From Candidatus Brachythrix odensensis (GTDB taxonomy: Bacteria > Chloroflexota > Anaerolineae > J036 > Brachytrichaceae), in assembly GCA_016714465.1 (NCBI GenBank), contig JADKDT010000027.1, forward strand, positions 1-22,284: 22,284 nucleotides of DNA, given 5' to 3'. This document shows positions 10,085 through 18,314 of this stretch, one piece after another. The position numbers and the translations under genes are program-made. The notes under the pieces are model-generated. The model was not told the origin of the DNA, searched no databases, and saw only the letters and a list, made by a program, of their open reading frames with translations. Every line of letters starts with the position of its first letter. The stretch's first letter is position 1.

Positions 10085-10112
10085 AGTATAGCTGATTTTC
10101 TGATTTTCAGAA
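10085..10112 (-). promoter_or_regulatory. Leaderless promoter and operator-like repeat for the antitoxin-toxin pair
   Basis: On the minus strand TATACT (complement of 10085-10090) is a strong -10 box only six bases before the antitoxin ATG, so the transcript would start at or near the ATG. Just upstream is a perfect inverted repeat, ttctga (10098-10103) and tcagaa (10107-10112), lying within two direct copies of ctgatttt. This is the expected place for AbrB self-repression. Confidence 0.5.
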
Positions 10113-10168
10113 TGTTGCGGTTCGCTGTTCGCCGGCGAAGCTGGGGACGGTAAACCGGAACAGAGAAT

Positions 10169-11703
10169 CTACGACCCACTCTCCTCGCCTCGGCCGGTAT
10201 TGCAACGCTTCGGCCAGGTGGGCGGCTCCGATCGCGCTTGGCGCAGGCCAAATCGGCGATGGTCCGGGCGAGCTTGAGCACGGCCGGGTGATAGGCCCGC
10301 GCGCTGAGGTTGAGCTGGCTCATTGCCACCTTCATGGAGTCGGTCCCCGCATCGTCTAGGGCGCAATGGGCGCTGAGGTCGTCGAGGCGCATATCGGCGT
10401 TGCAGTAGGCGCCCGGGATGCCGTTGGCGATGAAACGCCGGGCCTGATTGCTGCGCCGCCTGCACCTCGCGCGGACGGCCTCCGGGGGTTCTCCGCCCGG
10501 GTGCCGCTCAGCTTCTCAAAGTTCGCCCGTTGCACGTCCAAGAAGGTGTCGATCCGGTCCAGCAGCGGCCCGGAGATCTTCCTCTGATACTGCTGCACCG
10601 CGGCCGGCGCGCAGGTGCACTCCCGATCGCATCGCCAAACCAGCCGCACTTGCACGGGTTCATCGCCGCGATGAGCTGGAACGAGGCGGGAAAGGTAAGC
10701 GTCCCGCTGGCCCGGCTGATGGTGACGACTTTGTCCTCCAGCGGCTGGCGCAGGACCTCGAGCGCGCGGGCATCAAACTCAGGCAGCTCATCCAGAAAGA
10801 GCACGCCCCGGTGGGCCAGCGAGATCTCGCCCGGGCGCGGGATCTTGCCGCCGCCGACCAGCCCGGCGTGCGAGACCGTGTGGTGCGGGGGCGCGGAACG
10901 GACGGGCCCGAATAAGCGGCATGTCGGGCGGGAGCGCGTCGGCGACGCTGTAAATCCGGGTGGCCTCGAGGGCTTCCTCCATGCTCAGGTCGGGCAGGAT
11001 GCCGGGCGTGCCCGGGCCAGCAGGTCTTGCCCGCGCCAGGCTGCCCTTCATGATGGCGTTGTGCCCGCCCGCCGCCGCGATTTTCAGGGCGCGGTTGGCG
11101 ACTTCCTGGCCCATGATGTCGCGGAAGTCCGTGATCGGCGCCGGCGCGTGCGCGCCATGAGCGCGGTCGGCGGGCGGCTGGGTGACCACGAGCGGATCCC
11201 GGCTGTTGAGGGCAACGACGAGGTCGATCAGGGTGGCCGCGGCGATGACGTCGATGCCATGGACGAGGGCGGCCTCGGGGCGCGTCGCAGGCCGGGACGA
11301 TGATGCGCCGGTAACCGCGCTCGCGGGCGAAGGCCGTCATGGGCGCACGCCGCGGGCATGCCGGATGCCGCCGTCGAGGGCAGGCTCGCCCACGACCAGC
11401 GCGCCCTCGAGGGCTGAGGCAAGAGCTGAACCGAGGCGACAGGAAGCCCGAGCGCAATCGGCAAGTCATGCGTGGCCCCATCTTCTTGAGGTCGGCCGGA
11501 GCCAGGTTGATGTCACCCGGTTGTAGGCCACTAGGCGCGCAATTGCGAAAGGCGCTCCGAATCCGCTCCTGGCTCTCCTTGACCGCCGCATCGGGCAGGC
11601 CGACCAGGGTGAAGTAGGGCATCCCGAAGGCGGAGTCGACTTCGCACTCGACAACGGTGCCGTCGAGGCCGATCACGGCGCAGGAATCGATTTTGGCAAG
11701 CAT
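10169..11703 (-). CDS. comM: ComM/YifB-family Mg-chelatase-like AAA+ ATPase, frameshifted
   Basis: It starts MLAKIDSCAVIGLDGTVVEC at 11703, then FTLVGLPDAAVKESQERIRS, the N-terminal Lon-like domain of the family. DLKKMGP, HGIDVIAAATLIDLVVALNS and ITDFRDIMGQEVANRALKIA lead to the ATPase core. Walker A is visible as QPGAGKT in one frame near 11035 with the flanks in another. FRAPHHT is also split by an indel; GVLFLDELPEFDARALEVLR is Walker B and FQLIAAMNPCKCGW the sensor region. It continues with ISGPLLDRIDTFLDV and MSQLNLSARAYHPAVLKLAR and ends ALQYRPRRGEESGS. About 510 codons is normal. In naturally competent bacteria ComM is a hexameric helicase promoting branch migration during transformation; the wider family role is less clear. 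Its start codon lies inside a palindrome. Confidence 0.9.
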
Positions 11704-11725
11704 CGTGATTTATCTAATCACGATG
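11701..11725. promoter_or_regulatory. Perfect 10-bp inverted repeat covering the comM start codon
   Basis: Catcgtgatt (11701-11710) and aatcacgatg (11716-11725) are exact reverse complements around tatct. The last three bases of the minus-strand arm are the comM ATG. On that strand TAGATA lies seven bases before the ATG and could be the -10 of a leaderless promoter, with no ribosome site visible. The repeat could be an operator or an mRNA hairpin hiding the start. Confidence 0.5.
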
Positions 11726-11748
11726 TTCGCGGTATGGGCCTGACAGTT

Positions 11749-11767
11749 GGCTGACAGAATGTCAGCC
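11749..11767 (-). terminator. Small hairpin at the end of the ZIP transporter gene
   Basis: Ggctgaca (11749-11756) and tgtcagcc (11760-11767) pair perfectly around three bases and include the transporter's stop codon. There is no T-run, so termination is only possible, not shown. A further copy of the ctgacag core lies at 11740-11746. Confidence 0.35.
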
Positions 11768-12560
11768 AAGCGCAACATCGAGGATCATCATCACCGCAAA
11801 ACCCGCCATGGTTGCGATGGTGACGAAATCGATGTTTGCCTCGTTACGTTGAGACTCGGGGATCAATTCTTCGACGACGACAAAATCATTGCGCTGGCGG
11901 CAAACAAAGCGCATACGGCAGGATGTTTTGCATATACACACAAATGGCGCCGAGCGCGCTGGCAATGGGCTCAACCATGCCGGACGCCTGGCCCATCAAA
12001 AGCTCCTTGTCCTCCCCATTCCTTCTCGTCTCAACGGCAACGCCACCGCGGCCCTTCCGGGAAGTTCTGCAGGCCAATTCCACGGCCAGGCAATGGCGCC
12101 GCCAAGCGTAGTGGAGGAGAGATTGGCCGCAGCCCCGAACGCCACGCCGACCGCAAGGCCCTCAGGGATGTTGTGCAATGTGATCGCAAGGACCAATAGC
12201 GTGCTGCGCTGCCAGGATGTCTTGATCCCCTCACGTTGATTCAGAGCCATCCCCGGATGCAGATGCGGCAGCAGGCGATCGGTCAATCTCATGAAATGCT
12301 GCCACCCATGAACCCGATCACGGCCGTAAGCCAAGAAATCTGCCCCATCTGCTCGGCCATTTCGATGCCCGGCGCCAGGAGCGACCGAAGCTTGCGGCAA
12401 CCGCGACGCCAGCGGCGAAACCAAGCATTGAGTCCATGAGCTTGGGTCGACCGTCTTTGCGACGTAGACAGCGCCGCGCCCGCTGCTGTCACGCCCACGT
12501 GAAGATCGTGGCAATGAGCGCCTGAGTAATGGGACTGTATTGCTCAGGGAAGTCAAGCAC
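11762..12560 (-). CDS. ZIP-family (GufA/ZupT-like) divalent metal transporter, frameshifted
   Basis: The likely start is GTG at 12560, six bases after AAAGGA: VLDFPEQYSPITQALIATIF. AALVYVAKTVD, SLLAPGIEMAEQMGQISW and FMRLTDRLLPHLHPGMALNQ follow in mixed frames. The two metal-site helices are clear: LAITLHNIPEGLAVGVAFG (HNxPEG) and GIGLQNFPEG with AVALPLRREGM. The end reads MVEPIASALGAICVYMQNIL, VVVEELIPESQRNEANIDF and TMAGFAVMMILDVALG. About 266 codons and eight predicted helices fit the family, which brings zinc and related ions into the cytoplasm. The His-rich loop typical of some members is short. It lies upstream of comM on the same strand and divergent from the kinase gene. Confidence 0.88.
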
Positions 12561-12617
12561 TGGGTGTCCTTTGTTGTCAGTCTGGATACTGTAGCCCAAA
12601 CATCAAGACCGGTTCGC

Positions 12618-12660
12618 GCGTGATAGGCATCGCCCAGGCCCAGGGCGATGCATATCACGC
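12618..12660. promoter_or_regulatory. 18-bp near-perfect inverted repeat in the divergent ZIP/kinase region
   Basis: The arms 12618-12635 and 12643-12660 pair with one mismatch around aggccca. The repeat lies 58 bases before the ZIP start and about 30 before the kinase start. It could be an operator shared by the two divergent genes, for example for the local response regulator or a metal regulator, or a structured leader. No -35/-10 pair was convincing. Confidence 0.45.
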
Positions 12661-12691
12661 CGGACAAAATCGGGGAAGCGACGACGCGCGC

Positions 12692-14339
12692 ATGGGAGAA
12701 TCTACAAAGCGCTGGTCGATGATGAAAACCGCAAGCTTCCGGATGCGCCGCCCCGACTCGGGCAACGGATTTACGATCTCGTCCTGTCCGTGCCGGTGAA
12801 CACCAAGGTCACGGGGATCGCGTTACTACCCGCATTGATCCTCGGTTTTTCGCTTAACTATTGGATGACCTCCGGATTGTCGGATTGGCTGTCCTATTTG
12901 CTGTCAGATCGCGCGTCGAGGCCGCGATGGAAGCCGGGCGGCGCAGCGTCACGCTGGTTACGAGGCTTGCCGCCGCCGCCTCTGATCTTGTTCGGCGGCG
13001 GTGCTCACCTTTTGCTGACCCGGCCATTGCGCGAACTTCGGGCCATGGCTATCCGTGTCGCTGAAGGCGAGGTGGATGCGCGCGCGGGTCTACGCCAGGA
13101 CGAGATCGGCGATGTCGCGACGGCCATCAACACGATGACCAACCGGCTGGTCCAGGCTCAGACCGATCTGACCCGTTCGAACCGGCGCTAAGCGCCATCA
13201 ACCGAGTGATCCAGGCGGCGGATCGGGGCTGGACATCCATGATGTGCTCTTCGATATTCCTCGCCGCCGTCCTGGATGTGCTGAACCTGGAAGTGGGCTG
13301 GGTCTATCTTCGTGATCCGGATCGAAACCAGTTCCATCTCGCAAGCTGGCGCAACGTGGCGCCTGATCTGGGCGCGCGCCTGATCCATGCGCCCGGCCTT
13401 GGAGCTGAGCCGATGCCAGCGCATGCTGCTCAGCGGTGAGAGTCGGCGGGAGTTGCCTTGTGCGCCTGCGAGCGCATGGCGGCAACCTGTGCTGGCGCGA
13501 GGCAGGCCGCCCATTTCTCGTTGCCAATCGAGGCGGGCGATTTGCGCCTGGGCGTGGTCAATCTGCTGTGCGTTGGCGAACAACGCTTGTCGGACGAAGA
13601 TCGAGATCTCCTGGCGGGCATCGGCGCGCAGATCTCGGAGGTGGTTTCGAACGCCTGGCTGCGCCTTAGCTGGCTAGGAAAGGCGCGACAGGCCCTGCTC
13701 GAGTCGCTGGTGGATGCCCGGAGGATGAGCGCGGGCGGCTGGCCGGGAATTGCATGATGGCGCCGGTCAGATGCTGACAACGTTGCTTGTGCGGCTCAAG
13801 ACGATGGAAGGCAAGCGGACAGTCCTGCGATCCGGAGCGGCCTTGCGTCGACCCTCGACATGGTGTCGCAGACGATCGAACAGGTGCGCGATCTCCCATC
13901 GGCTGCGGCCCGCCGCGCTAGAGGAGTTGGGCCTGGAAGTGGCCTTGCGGACGCTCGTGGCCGATACTGTTGAAGAGGCCGGGATGATCGCAAATTGTCA
14001 AATCGACCCGGATGCCCAATCACTGCCGCAGTATCGAAGTGTCGCTGTATCGTGTCGCCCAGAAGCGCTGACCAACATGCGCGACACGCCAGGCTCAGGT
14101 CGTCGATCACGTTATCCAGACGGGTAGGCGCGATCAGCTTGCTGATTCACGATGACGGCCTTGGCTTCAGTCCCGATTCGCCCTCAGCGATGGACGGGCG
14201 CGCGCCACCTTGGCCTGGTCAGCATGCGCGAACGGGCGGACAAGGTGAATGCAACCTTGAGCGTGAAAGCGCGGCGGGCAAAGGAACGACGATTCGGGTT
14301 GTCGTGCCCATTGAAGAAGGCTCGGGGTGGGTGGCATGA
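12692..14339 (+). CDS. Membrane histidine kinase, HAMP-GAF-HisKA_3-HATPase, frameshifted
   Basis: The start is uncertain; ATG 12692 is the nearest candidate, with an early frame change into ALVDDENRKLPD. A membrane segment TGIALLPALILGFSLNYWMT is followed by a short outer region and a second, damaged helix near 12970-13020. The HAMP region reads TRPLRELRAMAIRVAEGEVD and DEIGDVATAINTMTNRLVQA. A GAF-like domain follows (VLDVLNLEVGWVYLRDPD, LPIEAGDLRLGVVNLLC, LSDEDRDLLAGIGAQISE). The H-box is LARELHDGAGQMLTTLLVRL, typical of NarL-partner kinases; the N-box is VAQEALTNMARHAQA and the G-boxes are DDGLGF and LGLVSMRERAD. The stop overlaps the regulator start (ATGA), so the pair is translationally coupled. 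The signal is unknown; position suggests control of the dehalogenase genes downstream. Confidence 0.85.
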
Positions 14340-15011
14340 GCGCGCGGCCCGACGTCGTCCGAATCCTGCTCGTCGATGACCACAAAGTGCTGCGGGATGG
14401 TTTGCGCGCCCTGTTGGAGCTTGAAACGGACTTGCGCGTGGTGGGCGAGGCGGGAACCGGCGCGGCAGCGATGGACGCGGCCCGAACCCTGGTCCCCGAC
14501 CTGATGATCCTCGATCTGAGCCTGCCCGATATGAGCGGCCTTGAGGTCATCCGCGCGGTCCGCCGCGACATGACGGGCATCCGCATCATCGTGCTTTCGA
14601 TGCACAGCCGGCGCGAGTTTGTGGTTCCGGTGATGGAGGCGGGATGCGACGGCTATAATGCCCAAATCGGCCACCCATACCAGCCTGCATGAGGCAATCC
14701 GGGTTGTCCTTGCGGGCGAGCGCTACCTGCATCCTGTCGTCCGACGGCCCTGCTTGGCGCAAAACGCGAAGCGCAATCTGAATCGATTCAGTTCGGGACG
14801 CTGTCCGAGCGCGAACAAGACGTCCTTCGGCTGTCGGCGCAGGGTTTCACCAGCCGCGAAATCGCAGAGAAACTCACCCTCAGTTCGAAGACGGTTGGAG
14901 ACCTATCGGCAGCGGGCGCTGGAGAAGCTGGGTATCGAGAACCGCGCGGCGTTTGTCAGGTTCGCCGTGCGGGCCGGACTGCTTGATGGCTTCCGGCCGA
15001 GCGATGTCTGA
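14336..15011 (+). CDS. NarL/LuxR-type response regulator, frameshifted
   Basis: It starts MSARPDVVRILLVDDHKVLR at an ATG overlapping the kinase stop. The receiver domain shows the acidic pair in VDDH, the phosphorylated Asp in LMILDLSLPDMSG, the Ser of IIVLSMHSRREF, and the conserved Lys in PKSATH just after an indel near 14660. A second indel region at 14735-14800 precedes the DNA-binding domain: LSEREQDVLRLSAQGFTSRE, then IAEKLTLSSKTVETYRQRAL and EKLGIENRAAFVRFAVRAGL. About 225 codons is typical. Its last eight bases overlap the first codons of rdhA, so it is very probably co-transcribed with it and a good candidate for its direct regulator. Confidence 0.9.
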
Positions 15012-16370
15012 CGCCTTAATCCTGGCGATCAAGCACGAAGTGGCTGTTGGCGCTGGCGCGCTGGCCATCGGCGGCAGCGCCAAGACTGCCGCGGCCGCAT
15101 CTCCAGCATTTGTAGCGCAGGAATTTGCGGATGCGGCTGGCCGGTCGAAGCGCCCCTGGTGGGTGAAGACGGTCGACAAGCCCACCATGGAAATCGACTG
15201 GAAGGTCATGGAGCGCTACAGCGAGGCAGCACCCGCGGAAGCATGCCCAAAGGGTAAATGGGCCAGGCCGAGGTCGACCGATACACGGCGGCCGGGCCAA
15301 GCTCATCAAAGAGCGCATCCTGGGCAACGTGGATGGCTACCAGTTGCGGGACTTCGCCATGTCCTCGGCGCATGTTGGCGTGGGCAAGAAGTTCCTCCGG
15401 CCCGCAGACGGCGCCGACGCCTGAGAGCCGGGGCGTGCCGAAGTGGACAGGAACGCCCGAGGAAGCCTCCAAGATGTTGCGCGGGGCCATGCGCCACTTC
15501 GGGGTGGCGAACTGCGGTTTCACGGTGCTTGACGAAAACACCAGCAAGCTGATTTACTCCAAGGATCCCGACGGCAAGGAGCTGATCTTCACCGACGAAG
15601 TGAAGGCGTCTGAGACCGACAAGCAGCGCTTCATCCCCAAGAGCTGCAAGTACGTCATGGCCTACACCGTGCAGATGTCTCCGGAGACCATGCGCCGCTC
15701 GCCGACGATGACTGGTGGCCAGACGACCACCCTGGCCTGCAGCGCGCCGGGAACATCCAGCATCGGTCCAGGAGTTTCTGCGCGGCCTGGGCTATCAGGG
15801 GCTGGGCGAGTCCTCGATTAATGCGTTGGGCGCGCCGGCGTTCGGCGTCCTCACCGGGCTGGGTGAGATGTCGCGCCTAAATCGCATGATCTCGCCTGAA
15901 TTCGGCCCGATGGTGCGCGTCTTCAAGCTGCTCATGGACCTGCCCGTGGCCGTCGACAAGCCGATCGACGCCGGGATCATGGCGTTCTGCAAGGCCTGCA
16001 AGAAGTGCGCCGAGGCGTGCCCGTCACAGTCGCTGAGCTTCGACACCGAGCCCACCTGGAAGGTGCGTGGCCCGTGGAACAACCCCGGGCACAAGGCCTA
16101 CTTCGAGGACTCCGTCAGTTGCATGACCTACTGGCGCGAGAAGGCGACCAAACTGTGGCATCTGCTTCGGTGCCCCTTCGCCAAGAAAGACAAGGCCTGG
16201 ATCCACGAGATGGTCAAGGTCGGCATGTCGGTCGCGCCTTCGCCGACAGCTTCTTCCGCAGCATGGACGACGCCTTCGGGTATGGCGCCCAGGCAAGCGG
16301 CGAATCGTGGTGGAATCTCGATTTGCCGGAATACGGCATTGACAGCAATCAGCCCGTGGGAGCGGTATAA
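15004..16370 (+). CDS. rdhA: Respiratory reductive dehalogenase catalytic subunit, frameshifted
   Basis: RdhA removes halogens from organohalides as terminal electron acceptor, using a corrinoid and two [4Fe-4S] clusters on the outer face of the membrane. From ATG 15004 the N-terminus has a hydrophobic stretch (VAVGAGALAIGGSAK) but no readable twin-arginine motif. RSKRPWWVKTVDKPTMEIDW is a hallmark of Dehalococcoidia-type members. Then LIKERILGNVDGYQLRDFAM, FGVANCGFTVLDENTSK, LRGLGYQGLGES and APAFGVLTGLGEMSRLNRM follow, with SPEFGPMVRVFKL. The first cluster motif is FCKACKKCAEACPS (Cys codons 15988, 15997, 16006, 16018). The second starts with Cys 16120 and continues with Cys 16154 and 16163 and CP at 16171, locally scrambled by indels. 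Total about 455 codons, normal size. RdhB follows after 3 bases. Sequence does not reveal the halogenated substrate. Confidence 0.9.
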
Positions 16371-16373
16371 ATC

Positions 16374-16600
16374 ATGGCACAACAAGTTGTTACCAAGAGA
16401 GACTACATCGAGATCCGCAAGCGCCCGTGGTATGTGTATGTCATCGGGCTGCTGTGGATTGGTTGATCGGTTTCCTGGCGCAGAACCGCCGCTCGCCAGC
16501 GCGCAGGAGCTCGAGCCTCGCGCGGCGATGGTCTTCTGGGTCAGCGCGGCCGGTGTTGCTGGCTGGCGTGGTGATCGCTTTCCTGCGCGGCCGAAAGTAA
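16374..16600 (+). CDS. rdhB: Reductive dehalogenase membrane anchor, frameshifted
   Basis: It starts MAQQVVTKRDYIEIRKRPWY three bases after the rdhA stop, with a first helix VYVIGLLWIG. After an indel near 16463 the sequence reads IGFLAQNRR, then in another frame AQELEPRAAMVFWVSAAG, close to the FxELEPKAAWMF signature of RdhB proteins, and finally a helix ending VVIAFLRGRK before TAA at 16598. About 75 codons and 2-3 helices match the family, which tethers exported RdhA to the outer face of the membrane. The ELEP motif is the main support. Confidence 0.8.
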
Positions 16601-16605
16601 CGGAC

Positions 16606-16675
16606 TGACGGTTTGCCAACCGTCACCTCGCGCAACGTTCGGGAGGGGCGCCCGCCGCTCTCCCGGAGCGTTGTG
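16606..16675. other. Two stem-loops between rdhB and rdhC
   Basis: A perfect 8-bp hairpin (tgacggtt 16606-16613, aaccgtca 16618-16625) is followed by a longer imperfect one around 16633-16673 (caacgttcgggag against ctcccggagcgttg with a bulge). No T-run follows either. They may partly terminate or process the transcript, giving more rdhAB than rdhC message. Confidence 0.4.
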
Positions 16676-16714
16676 TAACGCCTCGGTCAACAGCGCCAAA
16701 GGGCTGATCTCCTC

Positions 16715-17940
16715 ATGACCTCCTCCACGTTGCCCCCGCCTCCCGCAGTCACACCGGCTCCGCCTAAGCGAAGCTCGGGCGCCTATCAGAAACGCAATCG
16801 ATGGGAACGCCTGTTCATGATCGGCGCGGCGATCGCCATTGTGGCGGCCTGGTTGATCGGCTTTTTCGCGCCGGCGTGGATGCCTCGACGTTTGTTGGCG
16901 AAGGTGCTGCCGGGCGCCACTTCCATTGATCGCAGCGGCGAGCATGTTGGCCGTGACGCCGCGGGCGCAATCGTGGCTACGCCGGGGTTGGACGCGGCAC
17001 GGGCTATGGCGGTCCGATGCGCGTCGTCGTGGGTGTCAACCCGGCCGGCGCCATCCTTGGGGTTGAGATGGTCGAGGAGCGCGAATCTCCGGGCTTCTTT
17101 CGGCTCGTCCGCAGCAGCAAGCTCTTCTCGGGCTATGTGAACCGCGCCATTCAGACGCCATTGCAGCTCGGTCAGGATCTCGACAGCGTCACCGGCGCGA
17201 CCCGGAGCGCCGAGGGCGTGGCGAACGCTGTACGCGACGCCGTGCGCGGTGTCGCGGCGGATGCGCTTAAGGCTCCTTTGCCGCCGGCCCAGACCCGGCT
17301 CGAGATCGGCGCGCCAGAAATCGTCCTGGTTCTGCTGTTTGCAGCCGGATACGTCGGCCACAAACTGCGCGCGCCCAAGGTCAAGCGCGCGGTTCGGTGG
17401 GGGACGCTGATTGTCGGGATGTTGACGATCGGCTTTCTGTACACGCTGCCGCTGACGATCAGCATGGTCGTCGCGCTGTTGAGCGGCTACTGGCCGGATT
17501 GGCAAACCAACCTGTATTGGTATCTCCTGATCGGCGGCATCATCTTCGCCACCATCGTAACCAACAAGAACGCTTACTGCAGTTGGTTTTGCCCGTTTGG
17601 CGCGTTTTCAGGAGTGCCTGGCGGCCGTGACCCGGGTGAAGGCCAGCCAGGCCCACGGACTGCACGAGCCCTTGAAGTGGCTGCAGCGGATTCTGGCTCT
17701 GGTGGCCATCATCCTCGGTCTGGCCCTGCGCAACCCGGGCTATGCCGGATATGAGCCGTTTGCCACGCTGTTTGACCTGCGCGGCACAACGGTCCAATGG
17801 GCGTTGCTGCTCATCGTCGTGCTGGTCAGCCTGATGATGTATCGACCTTCTGCAACTACCTGTGCCCGCTGGATCCGGTCGTTGGTTCATCAGCGCGGCG
17901 GGCTGGAGCCAAGACACATGGAAAAACCGAAGCAGGTGAC
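16715..17940 (+). CDS. rdhC: NosR/PceC-like membrane flavoprotein (FMN-binding domain plus ferredoxin-like motifs), frameshifted
   Basis: The start is ATG 16715, MTSSTLPPPPAVTPAPPKRS, then a first helix (FMIGAAIAIVAAWLIGFFAP). A peripheral FMN-binding domain follows: MRVVVGVNPAGAILGVEMVE, SPGFFRLVRSSKLFSGYV and SVTGATRSAEGVANAV; the second Thr of TGAT (codon 17200-17202) is the expected site of covalent FMN. Several helices follow (IVLVLLFAAGYVGHKL, TLIVGMLTIGFLYTLPLTIS, YWYLLIGGIIFATIVTN), then YCSWFCPFGAFQE and, later, FCNYLCPLDPVVG, the paired CxxxCP motifs of NosR-type proteins. About 408 codons is near PceC size. PceC-like proteins are thought to carry electrons from menaquinol towards RdhA. 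ApbE, which attaches the FMN, is encoded just downstream. Confidence 0.85.
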
Positions 17941-18152
17941 CCGGCCGCCAGGACGTGCTGTCGGCCGAAGCAAGCTGGGATCCGCGCTGTTTGCCCGCGT
18001 TTGTGGCGGTCAGCGTCGCCCTGATCATCGTCGTGTGGCGCGATAACATCGCCGGCGAGGAGAATCGTTCGCCGAGTTACTATCGTGACACGGTGCTCGT
18101 CGATCCAAGCGCGCGCGCCACCGCGACAGCCGCGGCGCTGCCCAGGCGATAA
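17919..18152 (+). CDS. Small single-helix membrane protein, unrecognised, frameshifted
   Basis: An ATG at 17919 (MEKPKQVTRPPG) overlaps the probable end of rdhC. After one indel near 17950 the sequence reads DVLSAEASWDP, then LPAFVAVSVALIIVVWRDN, a clear membrane helix, then a polar tail RSPSYYRDTVLVDPSARATA and TAA at 18150. About 78 codons. I do not recognise a family. It could instead be a C-terminal extension of rdhC if the stop at 17938 is itself an error. Position between rdhC and apbE suggests a small partner of the membrane electron-transfer protein. Confidence 0.45.
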
Positions 18153-18189
18153 ATGAACCCCAATCGTGTCTGCGCCAACAAAGTACGCG

Positions 18190-18286
18190 ATCCATCCGCA
18201 GATTTCGCAGATTTCCGCCGATTCTTTTCCTTGTGCGCGCGGAGCCTGTTCAATTCCGCGGAAATCTGCGAAATCTGCGGATGGAT
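18190..18286. repeat. Perfect 29-bp inverted repeat with 39-base spacer
   Basis: Positions 18190-18218 and 18258-18286 are exact reverse complements. Each arm contains two copies of a gcagattt-like unit. It lies between the small membrane ORF and apbE and, translated, gives the SADFADF and EICEICGW strings seen in spurious ORFs of many genomes. A related stretch is at 1699-1733. It is probably a dispersed palindromic repeat that would fold strongly in RNA. Confidence 0.75.
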
Positions 18287-18314
18287 TCCTGATGCCGGCC
18301 CACCGACCCGTCTC

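Noticed and set aside
10530..11303. A 257-codon plus-strand open frame
   Set aside because: It is the antisense of the comM ATPase core, whose Walker B and sensor motifs are clear on the minus strand.
15004..16370. rdhA as a true pseudogene
   Set aside because: All neighbours show the same indel pattern, and both Fe-S motifs and other family strings are recoverable, so sequence error is the simpler explanation.
18153..18314. A coding extension upstream of apbE with ADFADF and EICEICGW strings
   Set aside because: These residues are the translation of the 29-bp inverted repeat arms. The Tat signal starting at 18315 gives a better gene start.
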